This document shows positions 8,074-14,174 of a stretch of 14,174 nucleotides of DNA, piece by piece. Location of the stretch: contig JAAZAH010000122.1 of NCBI GenBank assembly GCA_012514415.1, positions 1 through 14,174 on the forward strand. The letters run 5' to 3'. Under the pieces are notes generated by a model, which made no database searches, was not told the origin of the DNA, and saw only the letters and a list, made by a program, of their open reading frames with translations. Each line of letters begins with the position of its first letter. The stretch's first letter is position 1. The stretch is from Sandaracinaceae bacterium (GTDB taxonomy: Bacteria > Myxococcota_A > Polyangia > Polyangiales > Houyiibacteriaceae). Both the position numbers and the translations under genes were made by a program.

Positions 8074-8358
8074 GCGGCAATCGAGCGTGGCGAGCACTTG
8101 CCCGGCCTCGACTTTATCACCCACGTCGACGAAGACATTCGTCAAAAAGCCGCTCACGGCGACGGGCGCTACGGAGACTTGCTCAGCAGCCACAAGCTCG
8201 ACCGGATAACGCAACGTGACGTCGACGTCGCGAATGACCGGTGGCCCCCCCTGAATTCGAGCAACGGATTCTTGTACAGGCTCATCCGCACAAGCCGCGA
8301 AAACGAGGGGGAAGATGAGATGGATAACTGCCCATCTCGCTCTGATTTTGCGCAGCAC
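8071..8358 (-). CDS. RND periplasmic adaptor (MFP family), N-terminal part ending at amber codon
   Basis: N-terminal 95 residues of the adaptor of the efflux operon. A basic start (MLRKIRARW) and hydrophobic segment lead to LVFAAC, a good lipobox with the lipid cysteine at residue 23, so the protein is an inner-membrane or periplasmic lipoprotein. Residues 43-93 are the typical first beta-strands and first lipoyl half: VDVTLRYPVEL, then VSGFLTNVFVDVGDKVEAGQVLATLD. The TAG stop follows directly at codon 96, where family members continue into the helical hairpin. GTG 8358 is chosen because it gives a compact signal peptide. The frame stays open upstream to 8517, but that translation has no signal-like character, and no clear ribosome site supports any candidate. 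Together with the downstream frame the full adaptor would be about 463 codons. Confidence 0.75.
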   Translation of the reverse strand: MLRKIRARWAVIHLIFPLVFAACADEPVQESVARIQGGPPVIRDVDVTLRYPVELVAAEQVSVAPVAVSGFLTNVFVDVGDKVEAGQVLATLDCR

Positions 8359-8464
8359 GATAACGCTCGTTTGTATCGAGCGCGCGTTTACAGAGCAAGC
8401 GAAACCAGGCCGTCGCGACAAAGAATTGCGATCGTTAGCGAAAATTTTGCGTGGTTTTGTCCAG

Positions 8465-8493
8465 CCGCCTTCGCAGCCGTACAATGGAGGCGG
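8465..8493. repeat. Inverted repeat in the gap before the efflux operon
   Basis: CCGCCT (8465-8470) and AGGCGG (8488-8493) are perfect 6-base arms around a 17-base spacer. The repeat lies about 110 bases upstream of the adaptor start and downstream of the EVE-domain gene. It could be an operator or a weak hairpin; there is no T-tract in the minus direction. Confidence 0.25.
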
Positions 8494-8498
8494 AGCTT

Positions 8499-8534
8499 TT
8501 GACGCTGCGCTGATCACTGCCTTCTCGGCGTCAA
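8499..8534. repeat. Inverted repeat between EVE-domain gene and efflux operon
   Basis: TTGACGC (8499-8505) and GCGTCAA (8528-8534) are perfect 7-base arms around a 22-base spacer, 30 bases after the EVE gene stop. It may be a factor-dependent terminator stem or a regulator site. No T-tract follows on the minus strand. Confidence 0.3.
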
Positions 8535-8563
8535 GCCTCGTCGACCGAGCGCTGAACGGACCG

Positions 8564-9025
8564 TCAGGGCTTCACGCGCTCGAGGACAATTTGATAGTGA
8601 CGCTCTTCGACCGGCTGGACGCTGAGGCGCGACCCCTTTTGGATCACCAACATGCCCTCGAACGCCGGATCGTTCTTCATTTCTTCAAGACTCAACATCC
8701 GCGGGAACTTTTCGACGAAGCCAACGTCCACGGTGGACCAGCGAGGGTTTTCCTTCGGGCTCTTTGGATCGAAATAATCGCTCGCCTCGTCAAACTGAAA
8801 GGGATCGGGATAGTGCTCGCGCACGATCTCGCCGAGGCCGACGATGCCCGGCGGCTTGGCGTTGGAATGGTAAAAGAGGACGAGATCGCCGAGCTTCATT
8901 TCACGCATGAAGTTGCGCGCCTGATAGTTGCGGACTCCCTCCCAGACGGTCGATCCATCACGTTCGAGATCGTCGATGGAATAGACGTCGGGCTCGCTCT
9001 TCATGAGCCAAATTCGCTTTGCCAT
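8564..9025 (-). CDS. EVE domain-containing protein (THYN1-like, PUA superfamily)
   Basis: Small cytoplasmic protein of 153 residues made of a single EVE domain, the usual length for stand-alone members. Hallmark segments are all present: WLMKSEP (6-12), the WEGVRNYQARN motif (28-38), GDLVLFYHSN (46-55), IVGLGEIV (61-68), NPRW (93-96) and a closing LVIQKGSRLSVQPV (126-139). EVE domains are known to bind modified bases in DNA or RNA; which base this one reads cannot be told. The start at ATG 9025 matches the family N-terminus. An upstream in-frame TTG (9082) would add 19 unconvincing residues and overlap the Nudix gene. It lies 53 bases after the Nudix hydrolase gene on the same strand, so the two may be co-transcribed. 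Confidence 0.92.
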   Translation of the reverse strand: MAKRIWLMKSEPDVYSIDDLERDGSTVWEGVRNYQARNFMREMKLGDLVLFYHSNAKPPGIVGLGEIVREHYPDPFQFDEASDYFDPKSPKENPRWSTVDVGFVEKFPRMLSLEEMKNDPAFEGMLVIQKGSRLSVQPVEERHYQIVLERVKP

Positions 9026-9078
9026 GCGCGGATTATGGCAGTTTTCGGCGAGATCGCTTGGAAACCGCTCGGTCGCGC

Positions 9079-9723
9079 TCAACCGTTCGGCGCTACGACG
9101 ATCTCGCTGAATTGCTTTTCGCTCTCGCGAAAAGGCGGGACCCCGCGACCCACGGCAAGTGCGACATAGCTCAGAAGCTCGTAAAGCAGCTGCGCTGTGC
9201 CACCGTAGACCACGCCGCCCTCGACGGAGAAGATCGGCATCATATAAACGCCGCCATAAAGCCGGAAAGGGATGGCCTCGATGTACGGTCCCATGAGCAC
9301 GCGAGTGATAGAGACCTCGATAAGCCGCTCAACTTCGTGGGGATCGGGTTCGATTTCGTTCGGATCGACCGCGGCGACAAAAGGCTCCAGGCGATAGTCC
9401 GACGTATAAAGGGGGGTTGAGGCGAGCCGTCCAAGAATGGAGGGGGAGCGGACGCCGATCTCTTCGTTCGCCTCTCGAAGCGCTGTGGCCTCAATGTCGG
9501 GATCGTCGCTCGAGGGGCGTCCACCCGGAAAGCAGATCTCGCCGGCATGCCGAGGCATGGTCGATGGGCGTTTTGTAAGGAAAACGCGCAGCTCATCGTC
9601 AAACGCGAGGGGAACGAGGACCCCGGCTTGAAGATGATTCTTTCGTCCTGGAAGCGCAGGATAGAAACGCCCGCCACGCTCACGAAGGATCGCGCGGAGG
9701 GCCTCAGGGGAGAGGCGAAGCAT
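9079..9723 (-). CDS. Nudix hydrolase, CoA pyrophosphatase type (NudL-like)
   Basis: Cytoplasmic Nudix enzyme of about 214 residues, typical of the CoA diphosphatase group, which cleaves CoA or derivatives to 3',5'-ADP and phosphopantetheine. The CoA-type signature RPSTMPRHAGEICFPGG (52-68) sits directly before the Nudix box, whose core REANEEIGV (83-91) supplies the metal-binding glutamates Glu87 and Glu88. The first Glu of the generic box is not conserved, with an Asp-rich GGRPSSDDPD instead, as in other CoA-type members. A YGG-rich C-terminal part follows (about 155-175). ATG 9723 is preferred; TTG 9735 would add four residues, and neither has a clear ribosome site. The gene is divergent from the DUF2723 gene and upstream of the EVE gene. 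Substrate is inferred from the signature only. Confidence 0.9.
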   Translation of the reverse strand: MLRLSPEALRAILRERGGRFYPALPGRKNHLQAGVLVPLAFDDELRVFLTKRPSTMPRHAGEICFPGGRPSSDDPDIEATALREANEEIGVRSPSILGRLASTPLYTSDYRLEPFVAAVDPNEIEPDPHEVERLIEVSITRVLMGPYIEAIPFRLYGGVYMMPIFSVEGGVVYGGTAQLLYELLSYVALAVGRGVPPFRESEKQFSEIVVAPNG

Positions 9724-9834
9724 ATTCAGTGTCAATTATGGGCAGTACGGAGGCGAATTGCCGCCAAATTCCATGCCGACGATCCAGAATCGCAGCTCAA
9801 TGGCCCCAAAACGCGATGGAACCGCCGCGAATCT

Positions 9835-9862
9835 TTCCCGCGTCATGTGAAATTGGCGGGAA
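9835..9862. repeat. Inverted repeat in the divergent Nudix/DUF2723 intergenic region
   Basis: TTCCCGC (9835-9841) and GCGGGAA (9856-9862) are perfect 7-base arms with a 14-base spacer. A second, looser pair overlaps it: CCGCCAAATTC (9761-9771) matches the reverse complement of 9849-9859 in 10 of 11 bases. The region is a plausible regulator binding site for the divergent genes. The effect is not known. Confidence 0.3.
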
Positions 9863-9905
9863 TTTTGCCCGAACGTCCGAGAAGGGAAAGACTCGAGCTC
9901 AAACC

Positions 9906-11753
9906 ATGACGAACGCGAGGTCGCCCGCGCCCTTTTATTTTTCGGGCGTCGCATTTTTTATCCCGTTCGCGCTCTCGATCCTCTTTGCCGGCCAAGCCGC
10001 TGGGTTCTTGGATGAGGGCGAGTTCGTGGCTCAAGCCCGCTCGCTTGGGATCAGCCACCCCCCCGGACAGCCGCTTCCGGGTCTGCTCTTTGCTCTCGCC
10101 TCGCTGATTCCCGCGGGCTCGATCGCTTTCCGGGTCGCCATCCTTTCGGGCATCGCCAACGCCCTGAGCGCCATCGTGCTCTTTCGAGCATCCGAGCACG
10201 CGGCGGAGCACGCCGGGCTCGACGCGCGCCCACCGCGCTTCACGCTCTCCTTAGCGGTCGCGCTTTTTGCCACCGTCGGGCCCGCAGCATTCATCCAAGC
10301 GATCCGGCCCGAAGTTTACGCGCTCGCGGGGCTTTTTGTCGCGCTTGTGGTGGAGCGAACCCTCGCGTTCATCCGTCGCGGCGATGAACGGAGCCTCCTC
10401 GGGGCGGCGCTTGGGCTTGGCCTCCTCGGCTCGACCCATCCTTATCTCGCGGTCCTTCTCGCGCTTCCCATTGGAATCTTTGCGCTGCGGACGCTTGGAC
10501 GCAGCCGCGTCACCACAGCGCGTGTTCTCGGCGCCGGATTGCTGGGCCTTTTGCCCCTCGCCTACCTCCCTCTTCGCGCCATTTCGCGTCCCGCGCTGAA
10601 TTTTGGAGATCCGTCCAACCTCGCGAATTTCTTTTGGGTCATCAGCGCGAAGGCCTTCCAAAAAAGCCTCGGACCGGGCCTCGAAGAGACCACGGACTCA
10701 CGGTTCGTCGATGTGCTCATGGCCGTCTTCGAGAGCGTCAGTCCAGTCGCGTTCATAGTCGCCATTGCGGGGGCGCTCCTCCTCCTCCGAGAGCGCCCAA
10801 CACGACCGATCTCCGCATTCCTATTGTTCGTGACCCTGCTCACGATGGTGGGACGCGGAGCGCTCGGTTTCACAAAGAACAACCCCGACGCGCTTGGCTA
10901 CCTCCTGCCTGCGATCTTCGGCGTGGCCCTTCTTCTCGGCGCGTTCATCGCGCTCCTTCTCGCGGGGATTCCGGACGAGCTCGGTTTCGCGCCGAAGTTA
11001 AGGATGGCGTTCGCGATCCTCACACTCTTGGGGCCCATCGCCCTTGGAGCGAGCGCTGCCCGAGAGTTTGGAAGACGCGGTGCGGCAGAGAGCCTCGTCT
11101 TCGATGAGTTTACAAGGCTCAGTCTACCCGCGCATGCGGTCGTCTTTGCGTACAATCCGCAGACGATTTTTTCGATGCTCGGCTATGAGGCCGAAGAGCG
11201 CTCGAGACCCGATCTTCTTCTCGTTCCCGTGCCGCTTCTCTTTTATCCGGGCCTCGTCGAGGCGCTCCTCCGCGAAGAGCCCGCGCTCCGCGATTCGCTT
11301 CGAAGCTATCTTCTGACCGGCCAGTTTGGACGCCTCGAGCTCATGGCGCTCGCCATCGAGCGGCCCGTCTTCGTCGAGCTTGATCCGCGGGTCGATCCCT
11401 CGCTCTTTGATGTCATGGTTCCCGCCGGCCTCCTACATCGCGTGCTCGGCGAGGGAAGCAGCGCCGAAGATTTTGCGCGCGGCGAACGCGATCAGCTGGC
11501 CTCGATCTTTCAGCTCCGCACGCGTCTCGGCCCCCGCGAGGGGATTGAGCCCCGAGCCCGAGAACAGCTCCTGCTCAAATACTACAATTTCGCGCTTTAT
11601 TATGGCGCCACGGGTGCCAGAGAGAGCGCGAGGATCATGGCGAGAGACGGGCTCGTCTTTGCGCCAAGGTCGCCCGAACTCCTGGGGCTGCTCGACGAGG
11701 CTCGAAACGAGGAGCGCGGACCCATCGACATCACACCCTATCGGCTCCCCTAA
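9906..11753 (+). CDS. DUF2723 (TMEM260-like) polytopic membrane protein, probable GT-C glycosyltransferase
   Basis: Inner-membrane protein of about 615 residues. After TM1 (about 9-30) comes the DUF2723 hallmark loop: LDEGEF (35-40; Asp36 and Glu39 are candidate catalytic acids), then LGISHPPGQPL (47-57) and a segment like IPAGSIAFRVAIL (68-80). Around ten hydrophobic segments run to about residue 385. A soluble C-terminal part of about 230 residues follows, ending in helix-rich, TPR-like sequence. The DUF2723 family includes human TMEM260, an O-mannosyltransferase of the GT-C fold, so a lipid-phosphate-sugar dependent transfer outside the cytoplasm is the best guess. ATG 9906 is chosen because the frame upstream to GTG 9729 has no protein-like character; no strong ribosome site is visible. 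A DPM-like synthase 205 bases downstream could supply its donor. Acceptor and sugar are unknown. Confidence 0.85.
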   Translation: MTNARSPAPFYFSGVAFFIPFALSILFAGQAAGFLDEGEFVAQARSLGISHPPGQPLPGLLFALASLIPAGSIAFRVAILSGIANALSAIVLFRASEHAAEHAGLDARPPRFTLSLAVALFATVGPAAFIQAIRPEVYALAGLFVALVVERTLAFIRRGDERSLLGAALGLGLLGSTHPYLAVLLALPIGIFALRTLGRSRVTTARVLGAGLLGLLPLAYLPLRAISRPALNFGDPSNLANFFWVISAKAFQKSLGPGLEETTDSRFVDVLMAVFESVSPVAFIVAIAGALLLLRERPTRPISAFLLFVTLLTMVGRGALGFTKNNPDALGYLLPAIFGVALLLGAFIALLLAGIPDELGFAPKLRMAFAILTLLGPIALGASAAREFGRRGAAESLVFDEFTRLSLPAHAVVFAYNPQTIFSMLGYEAEERSRPDLLLVPVPLLFYPGLVEALLREEPALRDSLRSYLLTGQFGRLELMALAIERPVFVELDPRVDPSLFDVMVPAGLLHRVLGEGSSAEDFARGERDQLASIFQLRTRLGPREGIEPRAREQLLLKYYNFALYYGATGARESARIMARDGLVFAPRSPELLGLLDEARNEERGPIDITPYRLP

Positions 11754-11957
11754 GCCTACCATGGACTCGGCTGAGAGCGTGGACCACGCACGAGGGGCTG
11801 GCGCGACGCTTTTCAGGCGAGCTCGAGCTCGCTTCGGCGATCCTCACGATCCTCAGCGCATGCCGGCACATCCTCGAGGCTCGCCTATCCGAATCTCACC
11901 GCCGGTGATATCCTCCCGCCGATCGCCGCCTCCTAGACCGCGCGTGGTGCTCCTCTC
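11754..11957 (+). other. Gap between DUF2723 and DPM-like genes with a coding-like frame lacking a start
   Basis: No normal gene is annotated here. One plus-strand frame (11762 to a TGA at 11903-11905) reads as helix-like protein with strong GC at third positions (GLARRFSGELELASAILTIL), but it has no ATG, GTG or TTG start; only CTG 11771 would serve. Another frame runs from ATG 11761 to a TGA overlapping the next gene's ATG, yet its Arg/Pro-rich translation and lower third-position GC look like a shadow. The stretch could be a decayed gene fragment or a small gene with an unusual start. Confidence 0.3.
11817..11832. repeat. 16-base perfect palindrome
   Basis: GCGAGCTCGAGCTCGC is fully self-complementary with no spacer. 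In this genome GAG and CTC are favoured Glu and Leu codons, so alternating GAG CTC codons in a coding frame could create it by chance. Confidence 0.35.
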
Positions 11958-12959
11958 ATGAGCTCGATCCACCCTCAGAACGAAGAAATCGCGAACGCAC
12001 CCACCCTCAGCATTGTCATCCCTTGCTACGACGAAGAGCTCGTTCTCCCCGAGACACTCTCGCGGCTCCGAACGCTCTTGGATGATCTTGCCGAAGAGGG
12101 TGCGATCGCGGCGGAGTCGACACTGCTCTTTGTGGACGACGGCTCAAAAGACGACACCTACCGTTTTTTGAGCGAGGCCGCGACCGAGGATTGTCGCGTC
12201 GAGGTGCTCAAACTCTCCCGCAACTTCGGGCACCAAAACGCGCTCTTTGCCGGCCTCGCCCATAGCCGTGCCGATTTCACCCTCAGCATGGACGCCGATC
12301 TCCAAGACGATCCGGCGGTGATCCGCGACATGCTTGTCGCCGCGAAAGAGGGCGCCAAGGTCGTGTACGGAGTGCGCCGCCGCCGGGATAAAGATCGCCT
12401 CATCAAGCGCGTTCCCGCGCGGCTCTACTACCGCATCCTCCGCCTTGTCGGCATCGAGATCATCGAAGACCACGCTGATTTTCGGCTCCTTCACCGGGAT
12501 GCACTGAACGCCCTACTCCAGTTCGACGAGGTGCATTTATTTTTGCGTGGGATGGTCCCGCTCATCGGCTTTCCTTCAAGGATCGTTCACTACGATCGCG
12601 CCGAGCGCTTTGCTGGCGAAACCAAATACAGCCCGCGAAAGATGCTCCGGCTGGCGCTCGATGGGATCACTTCCTTTTCGGCGGCGCCGCTCCACCTCAT
12701 CGCCTGGCTCGGCGTCCTCGTGAGCCTCTCCGCCATTGGCCTCGCCATCTGGGCGCTCATCATCCGGCTCCTCGGACACGCGATCCCTGGATGGGCTTCG
12801 ATCGTCGTGCCCCTTTATTTCATCGGCGGCATTCAGCTGCTTTCGCTTGGCGTGATCGGCATCTACCTGTCCAAGATCTACGCCGAGTCGAAGAAGCGCC
12901 CGCGCTATATCGTCGAGGCGTTCACGCGCGCGGAATCGAGCTGCCGAGAACAACGCTGA
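11958..12959 (+). CDS. Family 2 glycosyltransferase, DPM/GtrB type (polyprenyl-phosphate sugar synthase)
   Basis: Membrane-anchored GT2 of 333 residues that would transfer a sugar from a nucleotide donor to polyprenyl phosphate on the cytoplasmic face. The GT-A domain opens with LSIVIPCYDEE (17-27), followed by FVDDGSKDDT (58-67), LSRNFGHQNALFAG (86-99) and the metal-binding MDADLQDDP (111-119). The YDRAERFAGETKY motif (212-224) corresponds to the RxxRxxGxSKY element of DPM and GtrB enzymes. Two hydrophobic helices near 245-270 and 280-305 form the C-terminal membrane anchor, as in GtrB-like proteins. No clear ribosome site precedes ATG 11958. The gene sits between two polytopic membrane proteins and is the likely donor-maker for the cluster. 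The sugar (glucose, mannose or other) cannot be assigned from motifs. Confidence 0.92.
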   Translation: MSSIHPQNEEIANAPTLSIVIPCYDEELVLPETLSRLRTLLDDLAEEGAIAAESTLLFVDDGSKDDTYRFLSEAATEDCRVEVLKLSRNFGHQNALFAGLAHSRADFTLSMDADLQDDPAVIRDMLVAAKEGAKVVYGVRRRRDKDRLIKRVPARLYYRILRLVGIEIIEDHADFRLLHRDALNALLQFDEVHLFLRGMVPLIGFPSRIVHYDRAERFAGETKYSPRKMLRLALDGITSFSAAPLHLIAWLGVLVSLSAIGLAIWALIIRLLGHAIPGWASIVVPLYFIGGIQLLSLGVIGIYLSKIYAESKKRPRYIVEAFTRAESSCREQR

Positions 12960-13013
12960 CGCCGCCGTGAGAACCATATCGAGAATGATTCCTACGCCGC
13001 GGATGAGCGCACG

Positions 13014-14174
13014 ATGAGGTTTCCCAGGAGTTGGCCGCGACGGATCTGCCTCGCGCTCGTCTTCGGCGTGGGATGTTCCTTCTTCTTTATCACGTACCCG
13101 CCGATGATCGACGTGCCCCAGCACGCAGCGCAGGTAAGTCTCCTCGACTCCATGCTACGCGGCGAGAGCGCTTTCGCCGAGGAATACGAGCTGAACTTTC
13201 TGACGCCTTATCTCCTTGGCTACGGAACCTGGCTCATCGCCTCACAGATCCTCGGCCTCCATCTGGCGCTCTCCTTCATCCTTGCCCTCGCGTTCATCGG
13301 CACTTACGCCGCCTTCATCCAGCTTCGAAGGCGATTCGGCGCGCCGAGTACGCTCGATCCACTCGCCGTCGCCGGCTTTTTCGGCTTCGCTTTCGAGTGG
13401 GGGATGCTCACCTTCCTCCTTTCCGTCCCCGTCGGCCTTCTTTTTCTCGCATTTTTCCTCGATTTTTTGCGGGATGAATCGTTCAAGCGCGGGCTTGTCG
13501 CAGCTCTCGTTGGCGCGCTACTCATCGCCTCACACGGCCTCGTCTTTGCATATTTCTTTGTCCTCGCCGGCTGCTTCGCCCTCGAAAAACTTCGTCGAAC
13601 CCGCAGCTTTCCTCAAAAGGAGCTCCTCTTGTTCGTTCCGCTCGCCCTCGTCGCCATCCTCTACTCGCTTCGCGCCGACGAGCTCAGCCCCCTTTGGGCC
13701 GATCCCCGTGGCTCCTATGTCCAGGGGGCGGGCTTTGCTCGGCGCGCCTATCAACTCCTCCATTACCAACTCTCCGCATTTGCTCCGAAGGCTTGGCATC
13801 TCGCCGCCGTCATCGCGCTTCTTCTGAGCCCCCTCTTGCTTGCGCTTCGACCGAGCAAGGAGCCGGCACGCTACCTCCCGCTCGGCTTCTTTCTCGTTTA
13901 TTTTTTCACCGTCCCGCACGATGCGATGGACACCTCGCTGCTCTGGCAGCGCTTCTCCCTGCTTTTCCTCCCCTCCTTTGCCCTCATCTTCGACGCGCGC
14001 GACACCCTCCGCTCAAGCAGAGCGGCGCACATCGCAAGCCTCGCACTCGTCATCGGCGTCGCCTTCATTCTTCTGCCCGCACTTGGCCGGATGCGCGCCT
14101 TCGATCGCGAGACCGAAGATTTCCGCGCGGTCTTAGAGGCACTCCCCGCCGAAAAACGCGCCCTCGCCCTGATC
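13014..14174 (+). CDS. Polytopic membrane protein, possible GT-C-type glycosyltransferase (partial, 3' end missing)
   Basis: The frame runs from ATG 13014 to the last base without a stop, giving 387 residues of an incomplete protein. It is an inner-membrane protein with about nine hydrophobic segments: near 11-28, 66-82, 84-105, 117-150, 160-190, 204-218, 261-278, 286-300 and 338-356. After TM1 an outside loop carries YPPMIDVPQHAAQ (28-40), with Asp33 in the place where GT-C enzymes keep a catalytic or metal-binding acidic residue. That similarity is an inference, and I do not recognise a named family. It starts 54 bases after the DPM-like gene on the same strand, so it is probably in the same operon. 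GGATGAG lies 6 bases before the start as a weak ribosome site. Other possibilities are a flippase or a polymer-export subunit. Confidence 0.75.
   Translation, partial: MRFPRSWPRRICLALVFGVGCSFFFITYPPMIDVPQHAAQVSLLDSMLRGESAFAEEYELNFLTPYLLGYGTWLIASQILGLHLALSFILALAFIGTYAAFIQLRRRFGAPSTLDPLAVAGFFGFAFEWGMLTFLLSVPVGLLFLAFFLDFLRDESFKRGLVAALVGALLIASHGLVFAYFFVLAGCFALEKLRRTRSFPQKELLLFVPLALVAILYSLRADELSPLWADPRGSYVQGAGFARRAYQLLHYQLSAFAPKAWHLAAVIALLLSPLLLALRPSKEPARYLPLGFFLVYFFTVPHDAMDTSLLWQRFSLLFLPSFALIFDARDTLRSSRAAHIASLALVIGVAFILLPALGRMRAFDRETEDFRAVLEALPAEKRALALI

Noticed and set aside
8370..8398. Possible minus-strand promoter TTGCTC-N17-TACAAA before the adaptor
   Set aside because: The match is weak (3 and 4 of 6 bases) and it would give an almost leaderless transcript for GTG 8358. 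Not firm enough to list as a feature.
9729..9905. N-terminal extension of the DUF2723 protein from GTG 9729
   Set aside because: The added 59 residues look non-coding and would displace the first membrane helix from the N-terminus; ATG 9906 fits the family better.
11326..11961. 211-codon plus-strand frame ending in an ATGA overlap with the GT2 gene
   Set aside because: It overlaps the DUF2723 gene for most of its length, has Arg/Ser/Pro-rich translation typical of a shadow, and has low third-position GC. The overlap with the next start seems accidental.

Overview
This is a GC-rich Gram-negative window with nine protein genes, one of them broken and one cut off by the window end. The organism is most likely a myxobacterium-like or Bradymonadales-like member of the former Deltaproteobacteria. 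That placement is an inference from three things: a lipoprotein with an Asp-rich linker directly after its lipid cysteine, strong GC bias at third codon positions (many CTC and GAG codons), and the gene mix. No rRNA, tRNA, CRISPR array or insertion sequence was seen.

Layout. Bases 1-498 are an AT-richer non-coding leader with a small perfect palindrome and a possible promoter. They precede a plus-strand TolB/PD40-type beta-propeller lipoprotein (499-1815) that ends at a strong hairpin terminator (1850-1882). Convergent to it, on the minus strand, is a complete tripartite RND efflux operon read in the order adaptor, pump, outer-membrane channel (8358 down to 1952). The pump starts on an ATGA overlap with the adaptor, and the channel starts about 18 bases after the pump. 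Also on the minus strand, upstream of that operon, are a CoA-pyrophosphatase-type Nudix hydrolase (9723 to 9079) and an EVE-domain protein (9025 to 8564).

From 9906 to the window end the plus strand carries a membrane glycosylation cluster. It holds a DUF2723/TMEM260-like GT-C protein, a DPM/GtrB-type polyprenyl-phosphate glycosyltransferase with two C-terminal membrane helices, and a further polytopic membrane protein that runs off the window. A natural reading is that the GT2 enzyme makes a lipid-linked sugar and one or both polytopic proteins transfer it outside the cytoplasm. Acceptor and sugar cannot be read from the sequence.

Most notable points. (1) The efflux adaptor gene has one in-frame TAG codon at 8073-8071, exactly between its two halves. 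The frame is continuous on both sides, and TAG is used as a real stop elsewhere in the window, so this is a point nonsense mutation, a sequence error, or readthrough. (2) The outer-membrane channel protein carries an acidic disordered N-terminal extension of about 140 residues, while the adaptor ends in a basic Lys/Ser/Ala tail. (3) The pump lacks the AcrB-type Asp-Asp and Lys proton-relay pattern. (4) The DUF2723, DPM-like and membrane-protein cluster is a candidate extracytoplasmic glycosylation system.
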